From Galaxea fascicularis (taxonomy: Eukaryota; Cnidaria; Anthozoa; Scleractinia; Euphylliidae): a stretch of 64,000 nt of DNA. The notes beneath the pieces were generated by a model. The model saw only the letters and a program-made list of their open reading frames with translations, did not search any database and was not told where the DNA came from. Numbering within the stretch: the stretch's first letter is position 1; every line of letters starts with the position of its first letter. The stretch spans positions 17,029,933-17,093,932 of the forward strand of contig OX419345.1 of assembly GCA_948470475.1 (NCBI GenBank). The letters run 5' to 3'. The translations under genes and the position numbers were made by a program. Shown piece after piece: positions 1-10,680 of the stretch.

Positions 1-1090
1 ACTTTCTGTGAACAAAAAAAAAAATTTCCATCATTGTTTCGTTAATAATCACATGTACAATCAAACTGTCAGCTTCATGTTATACATGTAGAAAGATTTC
101 AATTAAAGTAGAAAGGAAATATAAGAAAGAGGAAATAAAAGGAATGTGATGCATTTGATAGAATCCAAAATTAATATTAACATTGAATTGAGCTCTGCTT
201 GTTGTTATGACCATAACACTCTTCCTCCAGACAACTGTGTTGATTTATCACAACTTTTGCATTCAAAACAATATCTCTATGGTCATGCAATCACTTTTTT
301 AAGTCAAAATATTACCTAACTTACCAAAAATTATACACTTAAGGAAAATGTTTACATCTTAATATAATGAAAAGTTTTTTATTCTTAATCATGATAAAGA
401 ATATCAGAGTGTCAAGCTGAAAACCTTGCTTTCTCTAATCAGTTTTTAAAGGGAAGAAAGAACTTTAAACTGGTTTGCAAGAGAATACTTATCTACACAC
501 GTTTTCAGTACAATGTTTGCCATAAATTTAAATTTGTGCAAAGTCAATGATTGGATATTTTATGGCTTTTAAATAATGAGAAAAAATAAATATTATTGTG
601 AAAGATAGCAAGAAGATTTTTTTGGTTATGTTTGACATTATTTTTTTTATAATAACAACTGCTAACTGACTAGAGTATAATGCAAAAAAAAAAAATCAGC
701 ATGAAAAAAAAAATGAAAATGAATTATTTTTGTAACAGATGTTTTTGACTATGCATTTAACCACAATTTCTTAAAACTACCTGTTCAAATATTATTATAA
801 GTGTACAATAAATGACTTGGTTTTCATTTTCTCACCACAGTTTTGAGTAAATGGTCTTTTAGGTCTCAACAGAAAAAAAACAAATATTAAGTGTTTGGAA
901 TATTTATGATTATATCTTTTGGAAAGATAAACTTAAACTTAACATTGTTGTGATTGTGAAGGTAATAAATATTGTTTCTCCCATTTTAGCCCCATTTACA
1001 ATGTAACAGATCTACATCGTATAAAATAATGTAACTGGTATACCGAAAAATAGGAACTGAGGATATTCTAGCTGAAAATTAAACCTATGC
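1..1090. other. AT-rich non-coding stretch
   Basis: Strongly AT-rich with A and T homopolymers and no open reading frame that looks coding on either strand. It would lie inside the first intron of the minus-strand gene at 2528-4379, whose later exons are not seen in the window. Confidence 0.5.
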
Positions 1091-1745
1091 ATGTACGTCA
1101 AAACTCAGGATATTTGTAATTTCTGCAGTTCCAAGACATCTGGATCTGGTGTATATGGTAATTTCGTTTTTTCTCCAAAGAGGAAGTTTTCCTTGAGCCA
1201 ATATAAATTGTTTAGTGTATGGAAAACAAAAGCCTTCTTGAAATTTATTCTGTACCCAGTGATGAGGTATTTTAATCACTGTAGAAGGAAGAGAACAGTC
1301 AGTCATAAAAACTCATTCTCAAGGATTGGCTGCAAAATTTGGAATAGCATCCCAGGAAACTTAAGGAATCTTCCAAAACATATTTTCAAGAAAAAGATGA
1401 CAACAACATATTTATTTCAAAATCTGCAAGTTCAGGATAGTTATGTTGACGTAGAACAAATAATCAGTGACAAGTTGAAAGTTAAATCCAGTTAATAGTA
1501 GTGTATAACATGTGTATTCTTCTATTTATTGTCATGTGTTTCTGTATTTTTATCTCATACTGTCATTTGTGCTTTATTAATTTAATATTTAATTTCTGAT
1601 TTCTTGTATATTTATTGAATCTTTTGTTGAGCCGAATTTTATTTTATATGTTTTAGCGTCCACACACTACCCGCTGAGACTAGCTCTGCTATTTGTGGTT
1701 GGTGTGTTATTATGTAAATAAAACTGAAAACTGAAACTGAACTGA
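1091..1745 (+). mobile_element. 3' end of a decayed non-LTR retrotransposon (LINE)
   Basis: The plus-strand reading frame 1091-1495 ends in a block with the pattern NSFSRIGCKIWNSIP followed by LRNLPKHIFKKK. This resembles the extreme C-terminus of jockey/CR1-like reverse-transcriptase polyproteins in invertebrates; a comparable block (GPSVWNSID, LFKKKMKQ) ends the LINE at 58-61 kb. It is followed by about 250 bp of AT-rich 3' UTR ending in a repetitive AAAACTGAAACTGAACTGAA-type tail. No endonuclease or polymerase core is present, so this is a 5'-truncated dead copy. The element is assigned by remembered family resemblance, not by a search. Confidence 0.6.
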
Positions 1746-1978
1746 AAGTCAAAAAGTAAAATCAGTGGCAAGCAAAAGTATTACCCAAAATCTAACAGGT
1801 CTTACTTACAGCATTACTGCTTCAATTTTTGGGCAGCAAAGTCATACATATTGGTGTCTTGATGTATCGTAGAAGCCTAATATCAAGTTCTCAAACTTGC
1901 TGAAAAAAATGGTGGTCTCGCCATGTCACAAAGTCACAAATTTACCATTTTTCTTCCGTGAAACAGTCCCACAGAATT

Positions 1979-2142
1979 CAAGGCTGTGCTCTAAGAAAAG
2001 TAGTTGGGCGCCCAAACCTGGAAACCCTTGAAATCCAGGGTGCCCAGCATAAAAGTTTGGTGCAAAAACTAATATTTCCTGGTTGCCCAATGGCAAAAGT
2101 GAGTCGCCAGGGGCAACCGGGCGCCGCTAGAGCACAGCCCTG
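1979..2142 (+). mobile_element. 164-bp MITE, copy 1 (TIR GGCTGTGCTCTA)
   Basis: A 164-bp element begins with CAAGGCTGTGCTCTA and ends with its near inverted complement TAGAGCACAGCCCTG. It is flanked by GAATT on both sides (1974-1978 and 2143-2147). A second copy of exactly the same length lies at 24330-24493 with a different 5-bp flank. No coding capacity. The short ORFs here are accidental. Confidence 0.75.
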
Positions 2143-2527
2143 GAATTGAATAAAATAATAATAAAAAAACCCTGCTGTGTGATAAGCTTCCATCAAGCAT
2201 GTTTCTAGCAATTGTTGGTGATTTTAGCAATTCTGCCATTCTAGCTGATAGTCCTTCCTAGGCTAACCCTATCGTGAAATATCCAATATAACACATTGTT
2301 ACCACTAACCGATCATCAAGAATGAACTTACAGGTGTAAAGTACAGGTGTCTTACCCATGATTACCAGTATCGAGTATACAAGAATGCTTGTTTCCACCA
2401 AATTATTACCTGGCTTTCATTTTGAGATTTATCAACTACCGGTATATGAAATCTACCTTGATTTATAAAAACCTAATTACATGCAACTTGTTTACTTAAA
2501 TATCATAGCCGCCATAACTTCACTAAC
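2143..2527. other. Intron sequence downstream of first coding exon
   Basis: No coding signal. Inferred to be the 5' part of intron 1 of the minus-strand gene whose exon ends at 2528; the donor reads GTTAGT on the minus strand. Confidence 0.5.
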
Positions 2528-4379
2528 CTTCATAGCCTTTACGAAAGACATCATCATCATCCGTATGAAGAGACCCTAGTTTCTTTGGTGACTCTAATGT
2601 GCGTGACAATCTCTCAGTTTTGCTACGGCGAGGGGGCCTGACTGGGGGCGGGCTGCTCTTGGCTTCCAGTATCTTCTTTGTCTCCTGGCTTGGGAGACCA
2701 GGTGAAACCTCTGGACTGGGCCTTGCTTCACTTGTCACACTGGAAGCATTGTCCTCTTCAGCTGACGAATCAGCTGATTGCATTTCACAGGCAGCGACAT
2801 CTATTGACCATGGAGTGACACAAGAGTCGGCACTAATTATACTCACATTGCCAATAGACATTACAGAGTCAAGTTGTTTTCTTGATCGGTGGGGCTGGCG
2901 TGGTTTGATAACCCCACCGAATAACATTAAATCTTCTCCCTCCCCGGGTTCCTCTTCGGGCGATTCCCCTTCATCGCTACTTACAACCTCAATTCCTTCC
3001 AAATAGGAAATCAGTTCATCGACAACTCCGAGAATAACATCAGGTGAATCTTCGGTTGTGTCCTCACACCTGGCTTCCTCAGCATCGCCGTCTTTCGTTT
3101 CCTCATTGTCCTCTGAAATTCCCTCTCTCGCAAAGTCAACATCTCGACGTCCATCGATCGGGGAATTCACATCCAAACAAATATCGTCACCATCAGCTGC
3201 CATATTTTCCTCATTTGTCAAGCAGATATCGTTTATTTTTATTCGGACTTCACTTCTGCCTGATAAAAATTCAGTTTCGCTATCATGCAGTGTTCTACTT
3301 TCGGTATGATGTGTGAGATCGACATCATCAACCTCGAGTTCGCCACTCGTCGCGCTATCACGCGAGTCACTCCTTCGATGTTTTGAGCCTGACGAAGAAC
3401 GTCGCTTTCCTCTGGATTTCGCTTTGTTGATTCCCTTTGCCAAGGGGGATAAAACAGTCGCAAGTGCTCGACTTTTAACACCAGCTGGCTTATCTCTTCC
3501 AGGAGAATTCATCTCGTGCGAACGATCTTCCATCGTTTCTTCTTCCTCAGATTCCGAACCCGTGGGGCTTCTCTCCTCATCTGTAATTGTTTGGCTTACA
3601 TCGTGTTCATCAATTTCTTCCGGCTTGTTATTGGTCAAGAGTTTATTACCCTCTGCTGCTTTATTATCCTCGTGCAACGAGATTCTCTGTTCGTCAAATT
3701 CATTATTCTCCCAACTAAATAATTTACCAGAATTAACCCTTGCCATCCCCCGTATGTTATTGAAACCAAACTCTAATTTCTCGTCTTCACTTCCGTCGTG
3801 TGTGTGTTCTGGTTGATCATTGAAGCCCGCCTTAGCGACTTCGCTAATTGCTTTGTTCCTCCCTTCAGTTAAGTCACAAGCTTCTAGTAAATTAATACTT
3901 TCGCCATTAGCCACATTTCCAGAGGTCGCATTTTGCGAGCTTGCTACATCTTGCGTAGCAACCGACTTAGGGGCAGGGTCCGCAGAAGTCAAAAGTGTAT
4001 TGAAATATGTGCTCGGGTAGAAAAAGTTTACAACTTCGTGGCACTCTGAATCGCATTCATTGGAGTCCTTAATGTTGAGAACTTCTGTCAGCCATTTCAG
4101 GATGAATCCCTCCGTTTTTATCACGTTTATAGCATGTTCAAGCCTTTCGTTGCACAAACGAATCCGTTCCAAGATTTGTTCATTCGCAGACATTTCGCAA
4201 TCGTAACCACAAATTTGTAAGAATTCGGTATCAGGAGGTTTGCCTTGAGGAGAGAGTTTGCTCCAAACATCTAGAAAAGCTTTTCCTTGTGCCATAGTTT
4301 CCTCTTGACTTGTAAAACGCAGATTTTCCTCCGTGTTAAATGCAATAGGTGTTTGCAACTGCGCTCCTTGAGTGAGCAT
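2528..4379 (-). CDS. Unrecognised acidic, Ser-rich protein, first coding exon (partial gene)
   Basis: A single open frame of about 617 codons runs from ATG at 4379 to a donor (GAAG then GTTAGT) at 2528, so the gene continues beyond the window. The codon at 4385 in the same frame is TTG, so the first ATG is at 4379; a second in-frame ATG (MAQGKAF) lies about 30 codons later. Residues 30-135 are predicted ordered and helical, with motifs such as LDVWSKLSPQGKPPDT and EGFILKWLTEVLNI. The remaining ~480 residues are low complexity: long Glu/Asp/Ser runs, an RKSRGKRRSSSGSKHRR-like basic patch in the middle, and a proline motif PPPVRPPRRSKTERLSR near the exon end that fits an SH3-binding site. I do not recognise the family. 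The exon length and organisation suggest a cytoplasmic scaffold or adaptor. Later exons would be needed to name it. Confidence 0.7.
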
Positions 4380-5261
4380 GAGCAACTTATGTTTTGTTTC
4401 TTCCCGAGTGTGCGAAGTTCACCGAAGTTGGTCACGAGCGAGCGTGACGTAATTGTCGCCGTCACGTCTTTGTCGAAAACTGAGGAAGCGGAAGTTCTTG
4501 CCCTCGTATCTTAATCCGGTACAAAGAACTGTAGAACGAATAGTTAAAGGGCAAAGGAAACAAGAAAAAGAGCAAAACGACGGTTGAAGATCGATGGAAG
4601 TCAAAGAAAAAAATACCTGAGGTTGCTTTCGCTCACGTTCCATAAAACTGGTACAAATTTCTTTTCTTTTTAAAATTATTAAAGTTAACAAAAGCCTTGA
4701 TCAACAGGAATTCAATTCATTTACTTCAGTTCAAGAGCTGAAAGTCCCTAACATTTACTCCAAAGTAATCATATCACACCATGTTAATATAAAATGTGGG
4801 AATTAAAATCCAAACATTCGTGCAACAAATCTTGTATCTCGTGCCGACCAAGCGGAACGATATGTTAAATCTCAGCTATTCTTAGAACTCAGAATGACCT
4901 TGAATAGCTTCCGAAAATTCCACGAAATGATCTTTTGTTCTGTGCTGCCATGCTCTGAAACTGAACGAACGATTTGCGTCAAAGACCTCACAACGGAAAA
5001 AATTTCATCGCGTAGAATTCCTTTCGTTTCCCACTGATTATTTACACATTCTTTTGGTTCGTCACCTTCCAAGAGTCCAATATCTTGGACCAAAACATCA
5101 TCAGATAGCAGATACCTGTCTCAGCTATTTTACCAACAGGTGCCGAAAAATATAACTAAGGGTCCCTACGCACTAGGTTGAAATGATTTGTTTGGCTCTG
5201 ACAAAAATCTCGACAAATTTTGTGTCCACCAAACCTTGAATTCGCTAATCACGTACGCACT
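4380..5261. promoter_or_regulatory. Upstream region of the unidentified gene (putative promoter)
   Basis: The 150 bp directly upstream of the ATG at 4379 is less AT-rich than its surroundings and carries TGACGTAA and CGTCACGTC at about 4443-4467, which resemble CRE/ATF half-sites. No TATA box is obvious. The rest to 5261 holds only short frames I cannot support as exons. Confidence 0.3.
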
Positions 5262-5867
5262 TAAGGTGGGACTTAACGTAAATTGGAGTGAAATTTTGAG
5301 GAGTTTAAAGAAGGAATTGAAATGTCAAAAAATGTTTGAGATACCACAAGGGCACTGTAGGTTTTGACTGCAAAACAGTCGTTTTCGGTTGTTTCGGAAG
5401 GCGCAAAGCGCCGTAAGCGTGATCCTCGAGTGTCGCGCGAGCCTCACACGGCGTGTGAGGCGAGAAAACGTCGTAGTTTTTAGCGTCTCTCCCCATTCTC
5501 CCTCGCCGTTTTTACACTCGCTCCAGACCTTTCGTTCGAAGATGGACCGACACCGTCGCTCGCGTTCGCAAAAAATACGACTGTTTTGCAGTCTACTGTA
5601 GGTTGTTCGGGGACTGTTTTGGTGTCCGTCCACTAATTTCTAACTTCAATTTCCAATTTTAAATCTTCATTAAATCTTCAATATTTCCCATTTTCCTAAA
5701 TTTAACTAATCCTTTGAGAAGAATTATCTCTTCCCAAATGTACCCAAAAATCACCCAAAAATCACCCAAAAATTCACAAAATATCCTACAGCATAGCTTC
5801 GTGGGATAAGCTTAGCTTGAAACGCGAACGAGATATCAACGTTAAATCTATGTTAAGCGACCAAAGT
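5262..5867 (+). repeat. Dispersed repeat, copy 1 (interrupted by a MITE)
   Basis: About 375 bp of this stretch match 52540-52925 closely. Shared blocks include GAGTTTAAAG, ACAAGGGCACTG, TTCCCATTTTCCTAAATTTA, ATAGCTTCGTGGGATAAGC and GAACGAGATATCAACGTTAA. The homology is split by a 231-bp insertion at 5364-5594 that the second copy lacks. No coding capacity. Confidence 0.8.
5364..5594. mobile_element. 231-bp MITE with 10-bp target duplication (MULE-like)
   Basis: The insertion is bounded by inverted repeats GACTGCAAAACAGTCG (5366-5381) and CGACTGTTTTGCAGTC (5578-5593). It is flanked by a perfect 10-bp direct repeat ACTGTAGGTT (5354-5363 and 5595-5604). The homologous locus at about 52660 has an uninterrupted GGCACTGCAGGTT, i.e. 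an empty site. The TIR is itself a small hairpin (GACTG/CAGTC), and there is an internal palindrome CCTCACACGGCGTGTGAGG. A 9-10 bp duplication is typical of Mutator-like elements, hence the tentative class. Confidence 0.8.
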
Positions 5868-7280
5868 ATATGATAACCACAAGTGCGGGCTTCTGCTGAA
5901 TGTATAGACTCTAAAGAGCAAGATCAAATTCCATAGATTTACATTTTCAGCCATTTAATCGCCTGACAAAAAATTGTCCCGCTCTGATGCAGGACGACGG
6001 CGATTTTGAAGTTTGGTACGACAAAATTTTGGTAGGACGAAAAACGCCGTTCACACTTGCAGAACGGAACTGATGACAAATATTTTTGCAAAATAAACAA
6101 AAAATCACCAAGTGTGTATGGGCTCTAAGCAAGGCAGTCGATGCAATATCAGAAAATCAGTGTCAACCTCATTAAGTGGGTCTTTATAAATTCCTGTAAA
6201 GATTAGTTAGATCAGTGTTCACGCCTCGTTTATCTCAGATACCAGTGAGGTTTTCTTGAAAAGTAAATGAATTAACCATACATGGGAAAATGCAAGATAA
6301 ATTTTTACCATTCGCTTGGTCTTCCAACGGAAGACTGTATTTGGTATTGGCTGAAAAGCACGCAAATTACTTCCACGTGACTACACTTGGCTTTTATTAG
6401 GCTCGATCGGCCGTGAAAAATGGAGCGGGGTGGTGGGTTCTTAAGGTTAACCCTTTGTGGTGAATTTCAGACGGCGTTTGCTTGTACTCAATTGAGCAAT
6501 ACTCAGCTGCCTATTAATCTGAATTTCCTTACCACATACGTCATTAGTCACAGTGATAGTGCGACGATATCATAATACTGCTTAAAATGAAAAGTGGCTC
6601 TACCCGTTGAAAAGCTGGACCAAAGAAAAACAAAGGTGAACTCAGAAAAGAAAAAAAAAAACGAAAAACGGTTATGTGAAGGGCGTCCTGACCAATAAGT
6701 CGGCAAACTCTACGGATAGCGGAAAAGGCAGTCAAAAAAAATAGAAATCGGATAGGTTATGGCCTGGTTGAACTTGTCATCGCAACACGAGAGTTCTTAA
6801 AATAGTCTGCAAAGCCGAAGCAAATATTTTTAACACTCAATTCGATATGCCTATGCGTCGCCAATTCTGAAGGTCTTGTACGAGTGTGTACTTCACAGCC
6901 ACTTAGGAACACAATGGTTGAGTGAGTCTCTGCACGAATTCAGTTCCTTTAGTTAGCCGTTGTAGCCAAGATAGAGAAATAAGGATATAAACACCGTTTG
7001 GGATGTGACACGCTTATTGAATTTCCATTTTACACGTGCCTACCAGTAAGAAACGGGCACAAATTGTAACTGGCGTGGCGTCAAGTCAGAAACGTTGTCA
7101 AAACGCGTTTCCACGCTACAGACACTCAACGCGTGTTCTTTTCCCTCAATGGAGGGAGTAACTGACTTCTCAAAGTTCAAGCAAAGTTTAACGCATTTCA
7201 GACAAGTAGCGTCAGTTCGTTAGAACAAGGGTCTGTCTCTGACAGTCTCGCAAACATTTTTGGGCCCTAAAAGCCATTTC
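5868..7280. other. Intergenic, nothing recognised
   Basis: No coding exon, RNA gene or clear repeat boundary seen. Short frames on both strands lack splice context and family resemblance. Confidence 0.4.
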
Positions 7281-7283
7281 TTA

Positions 7284-7693
7284 GGGCCTGATTACATGAG
7301 GCGGGCTGGCCCAGTTAGCCGGGCTGGGGTCAGTTTGCCGGGATCTCGGCACGTTTGTTAAACGCAACAAAAATCAACTCTGCGGGGAGCAGGGTTGGCG
7401 CAGTGGTGAGAGCGCTCGCCTTCCACCAATGTGGCCTGGGTTCGATTCCCGGCCCTGGCGCCATAAGTGGGTTGAGTTTGTTGTTGGTTCTCTACTCTGC
7501 TCCGAGAGGTTTTTCTCCGGGTACTCCGGTTTTCCCCTCTCCCCAAAAACCAACATTCCCAAATTCCAATTCGATCTGGATGCACGGACATGTTTGAACG
7601 AGTTCTCTTGAGCTCTTTGGTGTTCCGTGGGTAAACAAATTACATTATTATTATTATGACAACCGGGCCAGCCCGCCTCATGTAATCAGGCCC
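7284..7693. mobile_element. Harbinger-like MITE with 29-bp perfect TIRs, hosting a SINE
   Basis: Perfect 29-bp terminal inverted repeats start GGGCCTGATTACATGAGG (7284-7312) and end CCTCATGTAATCAGGCCC (7665-7693). Both sides are flanked by TTA (7281-7283, 7694-7696). A 3-bp TWA duplication with G-rich TIR ends fits the PIF/Harbinger superfamily. The interior is largely replaced by a SINE. It is non-autonomous. Confidence 0.75.
7388..7657 (+). mobile_element. tRNA-derived SINE
   Basis: The head carries a perfect RNA polymerase III box A (TGGCGCAGTGG, 7396-7406) and box B (GGTTCGATTCC, 7439-7449) at normal spacing. A body follows containing TCTCCGGGTACTCCGG, and the 3' end is an (ATT)n tail at about 7647-7657. 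This is the usual tRNA-derived SINE layout. It lies within the MITE at 7284-7693, so it inserted after that element. The exact SINE ends and target duplications are not clear. Confidence 0.8.
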
Positions 7694-8350
7694 TTACACC
7701 TACTCGCTTATTCTAGAAAGCTGGTCTCATGATTTAAGACACAAAGAGGCAAATTTGTTGCAAAATGTCATGCCTGGAGACAACTTTCTTTTTAAGGCAA
7801 GTAGGAAATTATGGCACGCGAAATAAGCCCGAAAAGTTTCGTAGGGTTCGAGAAACGCACGCGCGGTCTCTGAAAGCCACGATTAGGATGATGAACAATA
7901 GATCGTTTTCGGTCACGTGACCAACGACTATATTGGTACGGTGAAACAAAAGAAAGTATTTGTATAAAAATAGAGTTCAATTCTCAGAGGGTTAGCCTTG
8001 TGCACCAACATAGCCGCCATTCCTTTGTTTTTGTGCACCAACATGGTCGCCGTGACGTCATGTGAAAATGATCGATAAAGCTGTGCCAGGCTTTGATATG
8101 GTCATCCAAAAGCTGTGGATAGATTCCGACTGCTGTAGAGTAAGGGCAAATTATTCAAAAGATGACAACCGAATTCGCGCAGTCTGAAGGTCGTGGATCA
8201 ATCTTGAGAGGAAGAGAACTGTACGCTATAAAAATGAGGTCGAAAACTGAAACTTATCAAAGGCAAATTTGTCAAGAAAAATTGCTTGTGTGCATCTAGT
8301 CACCAAACTCTGATGAGAGAAAGAGAGAAGACAACAGACTTAAAATTCAA

Positions 8351-8431
8351 TCTCGACCCCAGAGCTCTTCTCTTCTGCGCATGACTGAGGGAGAGAAGGC
8401 GCGAAGCCCGAGAAGAAGTCTGGGGTCGAGA
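8351..8431. mobile_element. Short MITE remnant (TIR TCTCGACCCCAGA)
   Basis: Inverted termini TCTCGACCCCAGA (8351-8363) and TCTGGGGTCGAGA (8419-8431) enclose a GC-richer core with a secondary inverted CTTCTC/GAGAAG pairing. Non-coding; probably a foldback remnant. Confidence 0.5.
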
Positions 8432-10200
8432 ATCACTAAACATAAGGACAACAAACCAAGCCGACATGACCCAACAACTGCAAGAGATGAAATAAAATCT
8501 TTATTGCCTACATTTATAATTCAAATTCATTGGCTTAAAATATTTACACGCAAACAGCGTCATGAACTGTTCTGTTAGGGAATTGGACAAGAAACGCGAC
8601 ACCCAACTGTTCCTAATTACACCCGCATCAAAAAAAATACCCCATAACTATGTACAAAACAAAGTTGACTTGTTCCATCTGACAAGGGCAAGGACGCAAT
8701 TATATCGATTCTCAACCCTTTAAGCCCTGATATCAACATTTGTATTCTCCTCAGCGCTCTACTGACCCTTATTTATAACAGTTGCAGTTGGGAGAATCCG
8801 TTGAAACATCAAAGCGGGTTTACGCTGACTATTCCCTTAAGCTTAAGTGTTGATCAAGCAGTAATATTGTTGGGAGAAATGAGATGGCGATTAGGTTATA
8901 TGGAATTAAAAAGGAGGGCTGGATCACGAGACGTTTAGTATTGAAAAACAAGCTCGCATATATTGCCACTGTTTTTCATCAGAGGATCTTCTAGTCCCAA
9001 AGGCTTTTTTAAACCTTCCCGCGAGAGGCAACTATTCAGGTAGCCAGGAAACAGACTGCTTAGCCGGGCATTAGACAAGTGGAGAGAGGGGAAAGAAGAG
9101 CCCAACGTTATTACTACGCCCAACATCCTAACAAGGAGCCTGTTGACAAGCTACTATCTATATCAACTGTAACTCTGACTGGCAAATTTCTGGCCATCTA
9201 GTGTCGCAACTCTCTTATTACCGTTGCATTCCAAGTTAGCAACACCCTTTCGTTTAACTGCGCCTATAGCCCTGTTCAAGCAAAAGTACCGTTGATATTG
9301 GTAACCATATTGAAAACTAGTCCGGTCGAGGAAACCAAGTGTAAACAATGACACAGCCTTGTATAAAAACCACCAGAATCTCCCCATGCCACGTGATCCA
9401 GCCCTTGATCCTCACAAATATACTGCAAGACTTCTGTGACCCTTAAATGTTTGACAAAGTAGTTCCGTCTTCTTTACAATTACTTTCTGCTGAGACGCGG
9501 GACAGGACACAGTGAAATGGTTAAAACAGTGCTTGATTAACGAGTTAAGATTTCGCGTAATCGGAAGTGGGAGGCGGGCGAGTCAAAACGTCATTCTGGT
9601 AAAACATCTTACGAGGCGAACGTGACATATTTTGCCAATTTTCCGTTAAAAATTATGTTTCTTCTTGAGAGATCATATCCCGATCATTGTAAAAAGGTTT
9701 TACAGGCCTCACTTTTCGACTCAAAATTAGCCGAATTTGAAAAGGAAGTAATGATATTCAAGATAAAATTACTGAATAACAAACCCAATAATTTGAGGTT
9801 TTTCGTCTATTTTTTGTTTGAGTTGTTAGCTGTTTCTACACCACAAAAGTGGAAAACATATTTTAAATGAGGAAAACCTAGTGCAGTCAATCGGTGGCTT
9901 GAAACCAATTTGACTTTGAATTCAATTTAGTTCTACTTAAGGAAGGAGTACTTTTTTGCTACTGTACAAAAATAGACAACATACATTTGATACAAGTCGA
10001 CGTATCAGCCATTAAAAAACGTGATTTCAACTTGAAGGAAGACTTGCGCGAGGTTTACTCCGAGTTGTTAGCTGAAATGACATGATTAAGCTCTTTCGTA
10101 TGGCACCCCATCGCGTAAGCAAAATGAAAACTGATGGCCGTGCGCAAGACTTCCGTTTTGACGATTCGGTGGCCGTTTAGTGGTCAGGACTTCCGGAAAA
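8432..10200. other. Intergenic, nothing recognised
   Basis: No exon with splice context, no RNA gene and no clear repeat. The plus frame at 9622-9870 has no motif I can support. Confidence 0.35.
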
Positions 10201-10487
10201 GGACAGCTCCCTTATTTAGGATGGCGGACAAAGGAACCAGTCAACAGTACAACATAGTTCCAAACGCAACAACCATCCCGTTACTCCAAAACATCCACGA
10301 CAAAACAACTCTTCAAATAAACTTCACCTTCACCGGGATGCCTGTTCTTAGAAACGAAACTTGCAACAAAGAACTCCACTTTACGGGAAGACGTGACGCG
10401 TTAACAGTTCAACACAATCATTGCCACGCAATATTTGCACCCAGCGGCGAATCCACGCGCGGATACCGCGCAAAAGAAGTCACGTGA
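10201..10487 (+). other. Possible promoter and short ORF upstream of the TAO kinase 3' end
   Basis: An ETS-like ACTTCCGGAA sits at about 10187-10196, and ATGGCGG (YY1/TISU-like) opens an 88-codon frame at 10221. The encoded peptide (starting MADKGTSQQYNIV) matches no family I know and runs to a stop at 10485-10487. The combination resembles the start of a housekeeping gene pointing into the TAO kinase locus, but no downstream plus-strand exon was found. Could equally be a decayed first exon. Confidence 0.2.
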
Positions 10488-10680
10488 TTGCCCCGTGGAC
10501 CAGAAACTGACCAATCACGCTCGATAATCCTCGAATAGACTTTGAAAAATGATAATATTACTCTGAATCGTACTTCCGCAGCAGTCACCGACGAGCGCGA
10601 AAGCGAATCTTCCAATCTAGTAGTAATGTACTGTATACCTTGTATTGAAAATTTTAAAAGTAAACCAGCTAAATCGGTTG

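Noticed and set aside
1958..2149. Short plus-strand ORF over 1958-2149, also seen near 24354
   Set aside because: It is the translation of a 164-bp MITE present twice, not a conserved peptide.
4872..5121. Minus-strand open stretch with a possible AG acceptor near 5121 (contains EIFSVVRSLTQIVRSVSE)
   Set aside because: No matching upstream exon or family; the first codon of the frame is not ATG. Too weak to call an exon.
7355..7611. Overlapping small frames on both strands
   Set aside because: They fall inside the tRNA-derived SINE.
10134..10220. Extending the short plus ORF upstream to 10134
   Set aside because: The ATGGCGG context at 10221 is a much better start, and the upstream part contains the ETS-like promoter motif.
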